A stretch of DNA of 64,000 bases from positions 1 through 64,000 of the forward strand of contig NZ_JAFFSX010000014.1 in assembly GCF_017948485.1 (NCBI RefSeq), written 5' to 3'. The notes under the pieces were generated by a model that was not told where the DNA came from, searched no databases, and worked only from the letters and a program-made list of their open reading frames with translations. The stretch comes from Streptomyces sp. GESEQ-35 (GTDB lineage: Bacteria > Actinomycetota > Actinomycetes > Streptomycetales > Streptomycetaceae). The position numbers and the translations under genes are program-made. Shown here piece by piece: positions 33,485 to 40,898 of this stretch (within the stretch, counting starts at the first letter, position 1; each line of letters opens with the position of its first letter).

Positions 33485-34255
33485 GTGAGCCGTACACGTC
33501 TGGCGGGCCGTACCGTCGTCGTCACCGGAGCAGCGCAGGGCCAGGGAGCCGCCGAGGTGGCGGCGGCAGCCCGGGAGGGCGCGACGGTGGTGGCGACCGA
33601 CGTCCTCGACGAGCCCGGCGAGAAGCTGGCCGCTTCCCTGCGCGCGGACCGTCTGGATGTGCGCTATCGGCATCTCGACGTGTCGTCGCCGGACGACTGG
33701 GCGGGCCTCGCGGCGTCTTTGGATGTCGTGCAGGGGCTGGTCAACAACGCGGGGATCCCCATGCGGGCGCGGCTCGGCGAGGTCGAACTCGCCGACTGGA
33801 ACCGGGCGTTCGCCGTCAACACGACGGGCGCGATGCTCGGCGTCCAGGCCCTCGCCCCGCTGATGCCGGCCGGCTCCTCCATCGTGAACGTCGGCTCGGT
33901 CGCGGGTCTGACGGCCCATCACGCGGTCGCGTACACGGCGAGCAAGTGGGCGTTGCGGGGCCTGTCGAAGGTGGCGGCGCTGGAGTTGGCGCCGCGCGGC
34001 ATCCGGACGAACCTGATCCACCCCGGCTACATCGAGACCCCGTTGATGGCGACGGCCAACCCGGTGTTCGTGCAGGCGCACCTCTCCATGACTCCGCAGG
34101 GCCGACCGGGCAGCGTCGACGAGGTCGCCCCGCTGGTGGTGTACCTGCTCTCCGACGAGTCGTCGTACGTCAACGGCGCGGAGATCACTGTCGACGGCGG
34201 GTATGCGGCGCACGGCGGCGTGAAGGCGATCACGAACGCACTCGACTCGCCCTGA
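33485..34255 (+). CDS. Short-chain dehydrogenase (3-alpha-hydroxysteroid/FabG-like)
   Basis: A 256-residue classical SDR: TGAAQGQG (about 14), NNAGIPM, Ser in NVGSVAGL, YTASK catalytic Tyr/Lys (about 150), and the C-terminal SSYVNGAEITVDGGYAAHGG. GGAGGA lies 5 bases before GTG 33485, 38 bases after the LysR gene, so it may be co-transcribed with it. It belongs with the catabolic island as an alcohol or ketone redox step. It converges with the 38-residue gene at 34306. Confidence 0.87.
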   Translation: MSRTRLAGRTVVVTGAAQGQGAAEVAAAAREGATVVATDVLDEPGEKLAASLRADRLDVRYRHLDVSSPDDWAGLAASLDVVQGLVNNAGIPMRARLGEVELADWNRAFAVNTTGAMLGVQALAPLMPAGSSIVNVGSVAGLTAHHAVAYTASKWALRGLSKVAALELAPRGIRTNLIHPGYIETPLMATANPVFVQAHLSMTPQGRPGSVDEVAPLVVYLLSDESSYVNGAEITVDGGYAAHGGVKAITNALDSP

Positions 34256-34305
34256 GGGCCTCGGCCGACAGGCGCTCATGACCCACTGCGCGGCGGCGGT
34301 CGTGG

Positions 34306-34422
34306 TCAGCCGCCAAGGCGCAGCCCGGCGAGCCAGACGTCCGGGGTGCCCGGAGGCGTCTCTTCACGTGGGGCGACGGGCTGCCGCAGCCAGGTCAGGA
34401 GCTTGCGTACAAGGGCGTTCAT
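34306..34422 (-). CDS. 38-residue protein downstream of ECF42 promoter
   Basis: A tiny gene of 38 codons: an amphipathic start MNALVRKLLTWLRQPV, a Pro/Glu/Thr-rich middle and a tail DVWLAGLRLGG. It has an excellent ribosome site (CCGGAGG, 5-6 bases before ATG 34422) and lies 39 bases behind the -10 of a promoter that is nearly a copy of the one before the sigma operon. The N-terminal helix could bind a membrane or a protein. No family is recognised. Promoter and ribosome site together argue it is real and a target of the adjacent sigma factor. Confidence 0.7.
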   Translation of the reverse strand: MNALVRKLLTWLRQPVAPREETPPGTPDVWLAGLRLGG

Positions 34423-34460
34423 CGGAACCTCCGGTGTCGGTGAGGTGCTGTCACCCCACC

Positions 34461-34487
34461 GACGAACGGCCCCTACGCCGATCGACA
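34461..34487 (-). promoter_or_regulatory. ECF42-type promoter P2 (inside 3' end of the sigma gene)
   Basis: Read on the minus strand: -35 TGTCGA (34482-34487), a 17-base spacer, -10 CGTC (34461-34464), followed by GGTGGGGTG. The same elements, spacer length and downstream bases occur at 36835-36861. TGTCGA/CGTC is, from memory, the ECF42 promoter consensus. The -35 lies in the last codons of the sigma gene. Confidence 0.75.
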
Positions 34488-35717
34488 CTCCGCCAGCCGC
34501 CTTTCGAGGAACCGCCTCTCGGCGTCGTTCTCCACCAGCTCCAGAGCCCGCTCGTACGCCTCTGCCGCCTCGCTCGTACGACCGCTGCGGCGCAGCAGAT
34601 CCGCACGGGTGGCCGGCAGCAGGTGGTATCCGGCCAGCTCGCCCTCGGACTCCAGTTCCGCGACCAGGGTCAGGCCCGCGTCCGTTCCCTCCGCCATGCC
34701 GACGGCGACCGCACGGTTGAGCCGGACCACGGCGGAGGGCACGAAACGGGTCAGCTCGCCGTACAGCGCGGCGATGTCGGCCCAGTCGGTCTCCTCGGCC
34801 GTGGCCGCGGTGGTGTGACAGGCGGCGATCGCGGCCTGGATCTGGTAGGGCCCCGGACCGCCCCGGCGCAGAGCGCTCTCCAGCAGCGTGGTGCCCTCGT
34901 CGATCTCGGCGCGGTCCCACACCGTACGGTCCTGGTCCTCCAGCGTCACCAGCTCGCCCGCCGCGTCCACCCGGGTCTCCCGGCGGGCGTCGTGCAGCAG
35001 CAGAAGCGCGAGCAGGCCGAGCGTCTCGGGTTCGTCGGGCATGAGCCGGGCCAGCAGACGGGTGAGGCGCAGCGCCTCGGCGCAGAGGTTGGTGCGCATG
35101 AGGTCGGCGCCGGACGTGGCGGCGTACCCCTCGTTGAAGAGCAGGTAGAGCACGCCGAGCACGCCCGTGGTGCGTTCGGGGAGGAGGTGCGCGGGCGGCA
35201 CGCGATAGGGGATGCCGGCGTTGCGGATCTTCCGTTTGGCGCGCACCAGGCGCTGCGCCATCGTCGCCTCGGGGACGAGGAAGGCGCGCGCGATCTCGGG
35301 GGTGGTCAGTCCGGCGAGGGTGCGCAGGGTCAGGGCGACGCGGGCCTCGATGGGGAGTGCGGGATGGCAGCAGGTGAAGATCAGCCGCAGCCGGTCGTCC
35401 TCGACGCCGCTCTCGTCGTACTCGTCGTGCCCGTCGCGTGTCAGCACCGCCGCCTCCCGTAGTTTCGCCGCCCCCACGGCCTCCCGGCGCAGCACGTCCA
35501 GGGCGCGGTTGCGGGCGGTGGTCGTGAGCCAGGCGCCGGGGCGGCGCGGCACTCCGTCGCGCCGCCACCGGTCGAGGGCCTGGGCGAAGGCGTCCTGCGC
35601 GCACTCCTCGGCGAGGTCCCAGTCGCCGGTCACCCGGATGAGGGTGGCGACGACCTGACCCCATTCCTCGCGGAAGGCGGCCGCGACCGCCTCCTCGACG
35701 CCGTCCGTGGACTTCAC
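34473..35717 (-). CDS. ECF RNA polymerase sigma factor, ECF42 type
   Basis: A 414-residue sigma factor. Region 2 (about 12-80; DWDLAEECAQDAFAQALDRW) and region 4 (about 120-170; TLAGLTTPEIARAFLVPEATMAQRL) are followed by a long extension of DUF6596/TPR type (RTTGVLGVLYLLFNEGYAA, ARRETRVDAAGELVTLEDQDR). This extension and the neighbouring DGPF genes identify the ECF42 group, which lacks an anti-sigma factor; the C-terminal extension is thought to control activity. GTG 35717 overlaps the upstream DGPF stop. The operon is read from P1 (36835-36861) and ends at P2, so it probably autoregulates. The inducing signal is unknown. Confidence 0.88.
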   Translation of the reverse strand: MKSTDGVEEAVAAAFREEWGQVVATLIRVTGDWDLAEECAQDAFAQALDRWRRDGVPRRPGAWLTTTARNRALDVLRREAVGAAKLREAAVLTRDGHDEYDESGVEDDRLRLIFTCCHPALPIEARVALTLRTLAGLTTPEIARAFLVPEATMAQRLVRAKRKIRNAGIPYRVPPAHLLPERTTGVLGVLYLLFNEGYAATSGADLMRTNLCAEALRLTRLLARLMPDEPETLGLLALLLLHDARRETRVDAAGELVTLEDQDRTVWDRAEIDEGTTLLESALRRGGPGPYQIQAAIAACHTTAATAEETDWADIAALYGELTRFVPSAVVRLNRAVAVGMAEGTDAGLTLVAELESEGELAGYHLLPATRADLLRRSGRTSEAAEAYERALELVENDAERRFLERRLAECRSA

Positions 35718-36055
35718 TCCCAGACCGGCCGGACCTCGACCGAGCCGCCGCCCAGTGCGGCGGGGTGCCGGGAGGCGAGGGCGATGGCCTCGTCGAGATC
35801 GGCGACCTCGATGATGTCGAACCCCGCGACGTACTCTTTGGACTCCACGAACGGCCCGTCGGTGAGCAGGACTTCGTCGCCCTGCACGCGGACGGTCGTC
35901 GCGTCGGAGGAGGGGCGCAGACGTGCGCCGCCCTTCACGATGTCGCGGCTGCGCACCAGGTCGATGTACTCGGTGAAACGGGGGTCCACGGCGAGCTCCT
36001 CGGGGCTGAGCTCCTCGCCGTCGACGGGGGTGCAGATCAACAGCACGTACTTCAT
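35714..36055 (-). CDS. YCII-related DGPF protein
   Basis: A 113-residue DGPF (YCII-like) protein: MKYVLLICTPVDG start, TDGPFVESKEYVAGFDIIEVADLDEAI with the DGPF motif, and SVEVRPVW end. A ferredoxin-like fold dimer. DGPF proteins accompany ECF42 sigma factors; whether they bind the sigma factor or a ligand is not known. It overlaps the upstream fused DGPF gene (ATGA) and the downstream sigma gene (GTGA). Confidence 0.88.
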   Translation of the reverse strand: MKYVLLICTPVDGEELSPEELAVDPRFTEYIDLVRSRDIVKGGARLRPSSDATTVRVQGDEVLLTDGPFVESKEYVAGFDIIEVADLDEAIALASRHPAALGGGSVEVRPVWE

Positions 36056-36795
36056 GACCGGGCCTCCTCGATTCCGGCGTCGAACGGGGCCGACGTGTGC
36101 TGGTGGACGATGAGCCACCGGTCGGCCGGGATCCGGTAGCCGGTGGTCACCCGCAGGGTGCTGTCCAGCGGCTCCCCCGTGGTGAGCGTCGCCCGCATGC
36201 GGACGAGCGCGTGACTGAACGCGACGCTCTCGTCCACCCGCACCCGGAACTCCAGCACCTCACGCTCCACGGGCCCGGTCACGGTCGAGAACCACCACTC
36301 CTGTGCCTTACGGAAGCCGTCGATGCCCCGTTGGTCCAGCCCGGTCATGGGGTGGAACACGTCGACGTCCGGGGCGTAGCAGGCGAGCATGCGTGCGATG
36401 TCCCGCTCGCGGACCGCGTCGGTCAGTTCCGCGTCGAGCCGGCGGACCGACGTCTCGGCGTCCTCCTCGTCCGACATCGGCCAGAAGGGGCGCACCTCCA
36501 TGGCTCCAATGGTGGCCACGGGGTGCCTCGCGGCCGCATCGATCGCCTCCTCCAGGCTGTCGCACTCGAGGATGTCGTATCCGGCGACGTACTCCTTCGT
36601 CTCCGCGAACGGCCCGTCGGTGCGCAGCACCTCGCCGCCGCGCACCCGCACGGTGACGGCGTCGGCGGGGAGGGCCAGGCGGTGGCCGTGCAGACGGATG
36701 CCGCGGTCGCCGAGGTCCTCCACCCAGGGTTCGACAGGGGCCATGCCGGAGGCGTCAGCGGTGTCGTCGCCGCAGACGAGCAACATGTACTTCAT
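36052..36795 (-). CDS. DGPF-SnoaL-like fusion protein
   Basis: A 247-residue protein. Residues 1-107 form a DGPF/YCII domain (MKYMLLVCGDD, RTDGPFAETKEYVAGYDILEC, MEVRPFWP); residues about 115-245 form an NTF2/SnoaL-like domain (LDAELTDAVRERDIARMLACYAPDVDVFHP...LIVHQHTSAPF). The fusion may carry a sensing or catalytic cavity for the ECF42 system. It is the first gene of the operon and lies 40 bases behind the -10 of P1. Confidence 0.87.
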   Translation of the reverse strand: MKYMLLVCGDDTADASGMAPVEPWVEDLGDRGIRLHGHRLALPADAVTVRVRGGEVLRTDGPFAETKEYVAGYDILECDSLEEAIDAAARHPVATIGAMEVRPFWPMSDEEDAETSVRRLDAELTDAVRERDIARMLACYAPDVDVFHPMTGLDQRGIDGFRKAQEWWFSTVTGPVEREVLEFRVRVDESVAFSHALVRMRATLTTGEPLDSTLRVTTGYRIPADRWLIVHQHTSAPFDAGIEEARS

Positions 36796-36834
36796 GGGGT
36801 CCTCCCGGTGCTCATGAGCTTCCTACACCCCACC

Positions 36835-36861
36835 GACGAACGCACCGCTGCCGAATCGACA
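36835..36861 (-). promoter_or_regulatory. ECF42-type promoter P1
   Basis: On the minus strand: -35 TGTCGA (36856-36861), 17-base spacer, -10 CGTC (36835-36838), followed by GGTGGGGTG. It precedes the DGPF-DGPF-sigma operon and matches P2 in both boxes, spacer length and the following nine bases. This indicates recognition by the sigma factor encoded in the operon. Confidence 0.8.
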
Positions 36862-36897
36862 TCGCCTCCTTCTATTTTTTTCGCCGCGCCGTACACA

Positions 36898-38424
36898 TCA
36901 CGCGGACGCCGTCTGCACCGCCGCGTCGCGGACGGCCGACCTGGCCGTGTTCTTCCGCACCAGCAGCAGCGTGACCACCGCGCCGAGCAGCGAGGCGCAA
37001 CCGCAGATGACCACGCCGACGGCCATGCCGTGGCCGAGCGCGGTCTGGGCCGCGGCGCGGGCGCTGTCGCTGCCCGCGTTGACGACGGCCAGCGGGCCGG
37101 CCGCCGCCTCCATGCCCGCGTCCGCGCCGCTCAGCTTGCCGACCAGCGCGGAGGACGCGGCACTCATCGCGACCGTGCTGATCACGGCGGGGCCGAGCCC
37201 CTGCCCGAACTCGCGCACCAGGCTGGTGGCGCCGCTGGCCATGCCGGTCATATGGATCGGTACGGCGTTCACGGCAGCGGAGGTGAGCGAGGAGACGACG
37301 CAGATGAAGCCGACGCCGAGCAGCAGCACCGGGCCGATGAAGGCGGCCAGGGACGTCGTGGTGATCGGCAGGGCGGCGATCCAGAACTGTCCGGCGGCCA
37401 TGGGCAGCAGACCGCCCATCAGCAGCCAGCGGGCGTCGACGCGGGTGAGCATCCTGCTCAGGACCGGTGCGAGGAGCAGCGGGATCAACTGAAGGATCAC
37501 GAATGGCATGCCGGCCCGCAGTGCGCTCAGATGCATCACCGCGCCGAGCCGGATCGACACGCAGTACGCGGTGCCGATGAAGCCGAACATCCCGGCCAGC
37601 GCGACCACGGCCGCCGCCGCGAACGACGGGATCCTCAGCAGGTCCAGGTTGAACATCGGCGACGCGGCACGCCGCTCGGCGACAGCGAACGCGACGAGCG
37701 CCACCGCGGCCAGCGTCAGCGACGCGACGATCGCCGCGCTGCTCCAGCCCCGCTCGCCGCCCTCGATGATGCCCCAGAGCAGAGCCGTGAGTCCGACGGC
37801 GATGGTGATCTGGCCGGGCCAGTCCAGCGCGCGCCCCTCGGGGGCCTTGGAGTCGGTGACGAGCTTCCAGCAGGTGACCGCGACCACCAGACCGAGCACG
37901 ACCGGCGGCACGAACGCCCAGCGGAAGTCGGCCCAGGTGGCGAGCAGACCGGAGGACAGCGGTCCCACGGCCGAGGCCAGGGAGATGCTCAGCGCCCAGG
38001 TGGAGACCGCCTTCGCCCGGTCCTTCTGGTCGGGCGTGGCCGCCGCGATGACCGCGAGGGAGCTGGGGAAGAGGGCGGCGGCACCGATACCGGCCAGGGC
38101 CTGGCCCGTCCAGAGCATGGTGATGTTCTGCGAGGTGGCGTTGAGGAGTTCACCGAGCGCCAGGACGAGCCCGCCGAGCACCAGCAGGCGCTTGCGTCCG
38201 AAGAGGTCACCGACCACACCGAAATTCAGCTCGAGAATCGCGGTGGGCAGAATGAAGGCGGAGGTGACCCAGGCAACTTGGGAACCCGAGGCACCGAATG
38301 CGGCCTGGATTTCTCCGTTGATCGGCGAGGGGACCGTAATGCAGAGTTGCGCCGCCGCGACCGCGAGGCAACAGGCTATGAGTGTTCCCTTGTCGAGTCT
38401 TTTCAGGGAGATCGATTGCGTCAT
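36898..38424 (-). CDS. MFS multidrug transporter (DHA2, about 14 TM)
   Basis: A 508-residue drug:H+ antiporter-type MFS protein. Motif A is seen in GVVGDLFGRKRLLVLGG (about 69-85), motif C-like GPLSSGLLATW after helix 5, and the number of hydrophobic segments fits 14 helices. It would export drugs or metabolites. ATG 38424 lies 13 bases after the VOC stop. The operon runs SDR, VOC, MFS, so it may protect against or export a compound changed by the SDR/VOC proteins. Confidence 0.87.
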   Translation of the reverse strand: MTQSISLKRLDKGTLIACCLAVAAAQLCITVPSPINGEIQAAFGASGSQVAWVTSAFILPTAILELNFGVVGDLFGRKRLLVLGGLVLALGELLNATSQNITMLWTGQALAGIGAAALFPSSLAVIAAATPDQKDRAKAVSTWALSISLASAVGPLSSGLLATWADFRWAFVPPVVLGLVVAVTCWKLVTDSKAPEGRALDWPGQITIAVGLTALLWGIIEGGERGWSSAAIVASLTLAAVALVAFAVAERRAASPMFNLDLLRIPSFAAAAVVALAGMFGFIGTAYCVSIRLGAVMHLSALRAGMPFVILQLIPLLLAPVLSRMLTRVDARWLLMGGLLPMAAGQFWIAALPITTTSLAAFIGPVLLLGVGFICVVSSLTSAAVNAVPIHMTGMASGATSLVREFGQGLGPAVISTVAMSAASSALVGKLSGADAGMEAAAGPLAVVNAGSDSARAAAQTALGHGMAVGVVICGCASLLGAVVTLLLVRKNTARSAVRDAAVQTASA

Positions 38425-38433
38425 CGTGACTTC

Positions 38434-38467
38434 TTCTCTATGAGTTCGATTTCTCTATGAGTTCGAT
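38434..38467. repeat. 17-bp perfect tandem duplication at the VOC 3' end
   Basis: TTCTCTATGAGTTCGAT occurs twice in direct succession (38434-38450 and 38451-38467). Removing one copy restores a reading frame ending EKKSR and a TGA that overlaps the MFS ATG (ATGA), the arrangement used across this region. The duplication therefore changed the VOC C terminus and uncoupled the two genes. Confidence 0.85.
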
Positions 38468-38851
38468 GAGATTTCCCTCGGGGTCACTGACCCAGGCCAT
38501 GCGCACACCTGGTTCGGGGGACGGCCCGGGTTTCATGACCTCGCCCGCCCCCTGGGCCGCCAGAGCCTCGTAGACGGGGTCGAGTTCGGGGGTGGTGACC
38601 GCGAAGTGGCCGTATCCCTCGGTGAGGGCGGCGGTCAGCGGGTCCGGCCCGCGCAGGCCCGGTGTGGAGCCGGGCCGGGCGAGCAGCTCGATACGCCAGC
38701 CGTGCGGATGCGCCAGGACGACGCCGGTCAGGCCGGGGCCTTCGAGGTGGAAGTCGAAAACGGTCGTCAGCCCGAACGCCCGCTGATACCAGGCGGTTTG
38801 GGCGGTCAGATCGCGTACGTTGACGCCCACGTGGTCGAGTCGAGTGGTCAT
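38438..38851 (-). CDS. VOC/glyoxalase-family protein
   Basis: A 137-residue single VOC domain (LDHVGVNVRDLTAQTAWYQRAFG, GHFAVTTPELDPVYE, VSDPEGNLIELIE), with possible metal ligands at His7, His82 and Glu132. Family members include glyoxalases, dioxygenases and drug-binding proteins; a resistance or isomerase role fits the MFS neighbour. The C terminus has been altered by a 17-bp tandem duplication. It starts 6 bases after the SDR stop. Confidence 0.85.
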   Translation of the reverse strand: MTTRLDHVGVNVRDLTAQTAWYQRAFGLTTVFDFHLEGPGLTGVVLAHPHGWRIELLARPGSTPGLRGPDPLTAALTEGYGHFAVTTPELDPVYEALAAQGAGEVMKPGPSPEPGVRMAWVSDPEGNLIELIEKSNS

Positions 38852-38857
38852 GTCCGC

Positions 38858-39628
38858 TCAGCCCGCCATCGCGCTGTCGCCGCCGTCGACCATGAGATTG
38901 GCGCCGTTGACGAACGCCGCCTCGTCGGAGCACAGGAAGGCAGCGACGCGCGCGATGTCGTCCGGCTCGCCGACCCTGCCGGCCGGGATCCGCGCCTCCA
39001 GCTGCGCCTTCGGACCGTCCGGAGCGTCGAGGAAGGGGGCGGTGGCCGAGGTGCGGGTCATGCCGGGCGCGATCGTGTTGACCCGGATGCGATGCGGGGC
39101 GCCCGCCGCGCACAGGTGCTTGCTCATCGCCAGCACACCGCCCTTGGCGGCGCCGTGCGGCACCATCGGCATGAAGACCGCTCCCCGCACCGCGGCCACG
39201 GAGGCGACGTTGAGAACGGCCCCGCCACCGCGTGCGATCAGGTGCGGCCAGGCCGCCTGCGTGCAGAAGTACGGGATGTCGAGCTCGTTCCTGATGGTGA
39301 AGTACCAGTCCTCGGCGGGCATGGTGCCGAACGGCCCGTTCCGCAGTGCGGACGCGTTGTTGTAGAGGATGTCGATGCCGCCGAAGGACGCGACCCCGGC
39401 CTCGATCCACTCCCGCGCGCCCGCCTCGGTGGACAGGTCCACGGGCGCGAGGGAGCGCATGACTCCCCCGGCCTTCCCGACGAGTTCCACGGTCTCGGCG
39501 GCACTGTCCCCGTCGATGTCACAGCCGAATACGCGGGCGCCTTCCTCGGCGAATACGAGTGCCGCGGCCCGACCTATTCCGGCCCCGGTTCCACTGATGA
39601 ACGCGATTTTCCCGGCCAGTCGACCCAT
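38858..39628 (-). CDS. SDR-family protein lacking the catalytic Tyr
   Basis: A 256-residue SDR with SGTGAGIGRA (about 12-21) and DGGDSAMAG end, but the active-site motif is PHGAAKGG: His158 replaces the Tyr of YxxxK while Lys162 and a Ser (NVASV) remain, and the NNAG motif reads NNASAL. It may bind NAD(P) with altered catalysis. First gene of the SDR-VOC-MFS operon. AAGGGA is 11 bases before ATG 39628, rather far. Confidence 0.83.
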   Translation of the reverse strand: MGRLAGKIAFISGTGAGIGRAAALVFAEEGARVFGCDIDGDSAAETVELVGKAGGVMRSLAPVDLSTEAGAREWIEAGVASFGGIDILYNNASALRNGPFGTMPAEDWYFTIRNELDIPYFCTQAAWPHLIARGGGAVLNVASVAAVRGAVFMPMVPHGAAKGGVLAMSKHLCAAGAPHRIRVNTIAPGMTRTSATAPFLDAPDGPKAQLEARIPAGRVGEPDDIARVAAFLCSDEAAFVNGANLMVDGGDSAMAG

Positions 39629-39777
39629 GTTGACGAAGTCCCTTGTCCCGTGCCGCCGGAGTGCGGTGGTGGCAGCGTAGGGAGCGCTGTTTGGCGAGAA
39701 CAAGAAATGCGTCGCCGAATGGCCATCGGGGGTTCGTATGGCTGGTATGCGGGGCGCGTGCACGGTTGGATGTCCCC

Positions 39778-40605
39778 ATGACCACCGACGAGTCCACGCG
39801 GCTGATGCGGGCCAACCAGGCCAACTGGGACGCCCGTACCCCCGTCCACCTCGCCAGCCGGTTCTACGGCCTCGACCAGGACCTCGACCCCGACCGCTGG
39901 TTCGCCGCCTTCGAGTGGGAGGACCTCGGCCAACTGGCGGGCCAAGATGTGCTCCATCTCCAGTGCCACCTCGGCACCGAGACACTGGCGTTCGCCCGGC
40001 GCGGCGCACGGGCCGTCGGCCTCGACTTCTCGGAGGCGTCCGTGGCCGCGGCGACCGGCATCGCGGCTAAGGCCGGCCTCGACGTCGCCTACGTACAGGC
40101 GAATGTGTACGACGCCGTAGAAGCCCTGGAGGGACGGCAGTTCGACGTCGTGTACACGGGAAAGGGCGCCCTGTGCTATCTGCCCGACCTCGATCGCTGG
40201 GCGAATGTGGTCGCTCGACTCCTGCGGCCCGGCGGCCGGTTGTACGTGGTCGAGTTCCATCCGCTGCTCAACTCCCTCGGCCCCAAGCCCGCTCCGGGCG
40301 AGGGTCCCGAGCTGCTGCTGCGCCACGACTACCTGCGCGGCGACGGCCCCGTGCACCGGGACGCGACGCGCACCTACACGGACGGTCCGGCGGTCGAAGG
40401 CGCCACCGACAGTTACGAGTGGATGCACGGAATGGACGAGGTCCTCAACGCGTTGACCGATGCGGGACTGACCGTCCGGCGACTGCGGGAGAGCGACGAG
40501 TTGCCCTGGCAGCGCTGGCCGCAGATGGTGCGCACAGCCTCCGGCTGGTGGCGGCTGCCCGAGCCGCGTATCCCTCTCCTGTACGGCCTGCTGGCCGGCC
40601 GCTGA
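39778..40605 (+). CDS. SAM-dependent methyltransferase
   Basis: A 275-residue class I methyltransferase. It begins MRANQANWDARTPVHLAS, and has motif I LHLQCHLGTETLAFARRG (about 60), AVGLDFSEASVAAAT, and LRPGGRLYVVEFHPLL. This matches the Methyltransf_25/11 small-molecule group common in Streptomyces, with a Trp-rich C terminus (ASGWWRLPEPRIPLLYGL). Divergent from the SDR gene. Substrate unknown; the start at 39778 lacks a strong ribosome site. Confidence 0.82.
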   Translation: MTTDESTRLMRANQANWDARTPVHLASRFYGLDQDLDPDRWFAAFEWEDLGQLAGQDVLHLQCHLGTETLAFARRGARAVGLDFSEASVAAATGIAAKAGLDVAYVQANVYDAVEALEGRQFDVVYTGKGALCYLPDLDRWANVVARLLRPGGRLYVVEFHPLLNSLGPKPAPGEGPELLLRHDYLRGDGPVHRDATRTYTDGPAVEGATDSYEWMHGMDEVLNALTDAGLTVRRLRESDELPWQRWPQMVRTASGWWRLPEPRIPLLYGLLAGR

Positions 40606-40898
40606 GTCTCAGCTCACAGACACGGCGACGCACCGGGTGGTACGCTGCCGTCAGCACTCGTGTTCGCCCCTCTATGGGCGCCGGTGCCAGTTCTTCTCTT
40701 CAGTTCGCCGAACCACCCGCCCGTTCCGGGACCGGTGCATCGGCTTCCTGACACCACCTCGCAGCAGCGTTCGTCTGCCGTACCCGAGGTGATGTTCTCC
40801 GCCGCCCCGAGGCGCGTCGTACGCCCTCCAGCTCGCGGCTTCTCCCCCCCTTCCTTCCGCATGTCCCATGCCTTCCGTCCGTGAAAGGACAGACCACC
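40606..40898 (+). promoter_or_regulatory. Long pyrimidine-rich leader of the rho-like gene
   Basis: A 293-bp leader. A hairpin CGCCC-CTCTAT-GGGCG lies at 40665-40680. From about 40840 to 40880 the sense strand is almost only C and T with few G (CTTCTCCCCCCCTTCC), the composition of a Rho loading (rut) site. An open frame (40660-40884) crosses it but has no ribosome site. Rho genes are often autoregulated by Rho-dependent attenuation in their leader; this fits but is not shown. Confidence 0.5.

Noticed and set aside
40660..40884. 74-codon frame in the Rho leader
   Set aside because: No ribosome site, Pro-rich composition typical of a random frame through a C-rich leader; a leader peptide cannot be fully excluded.
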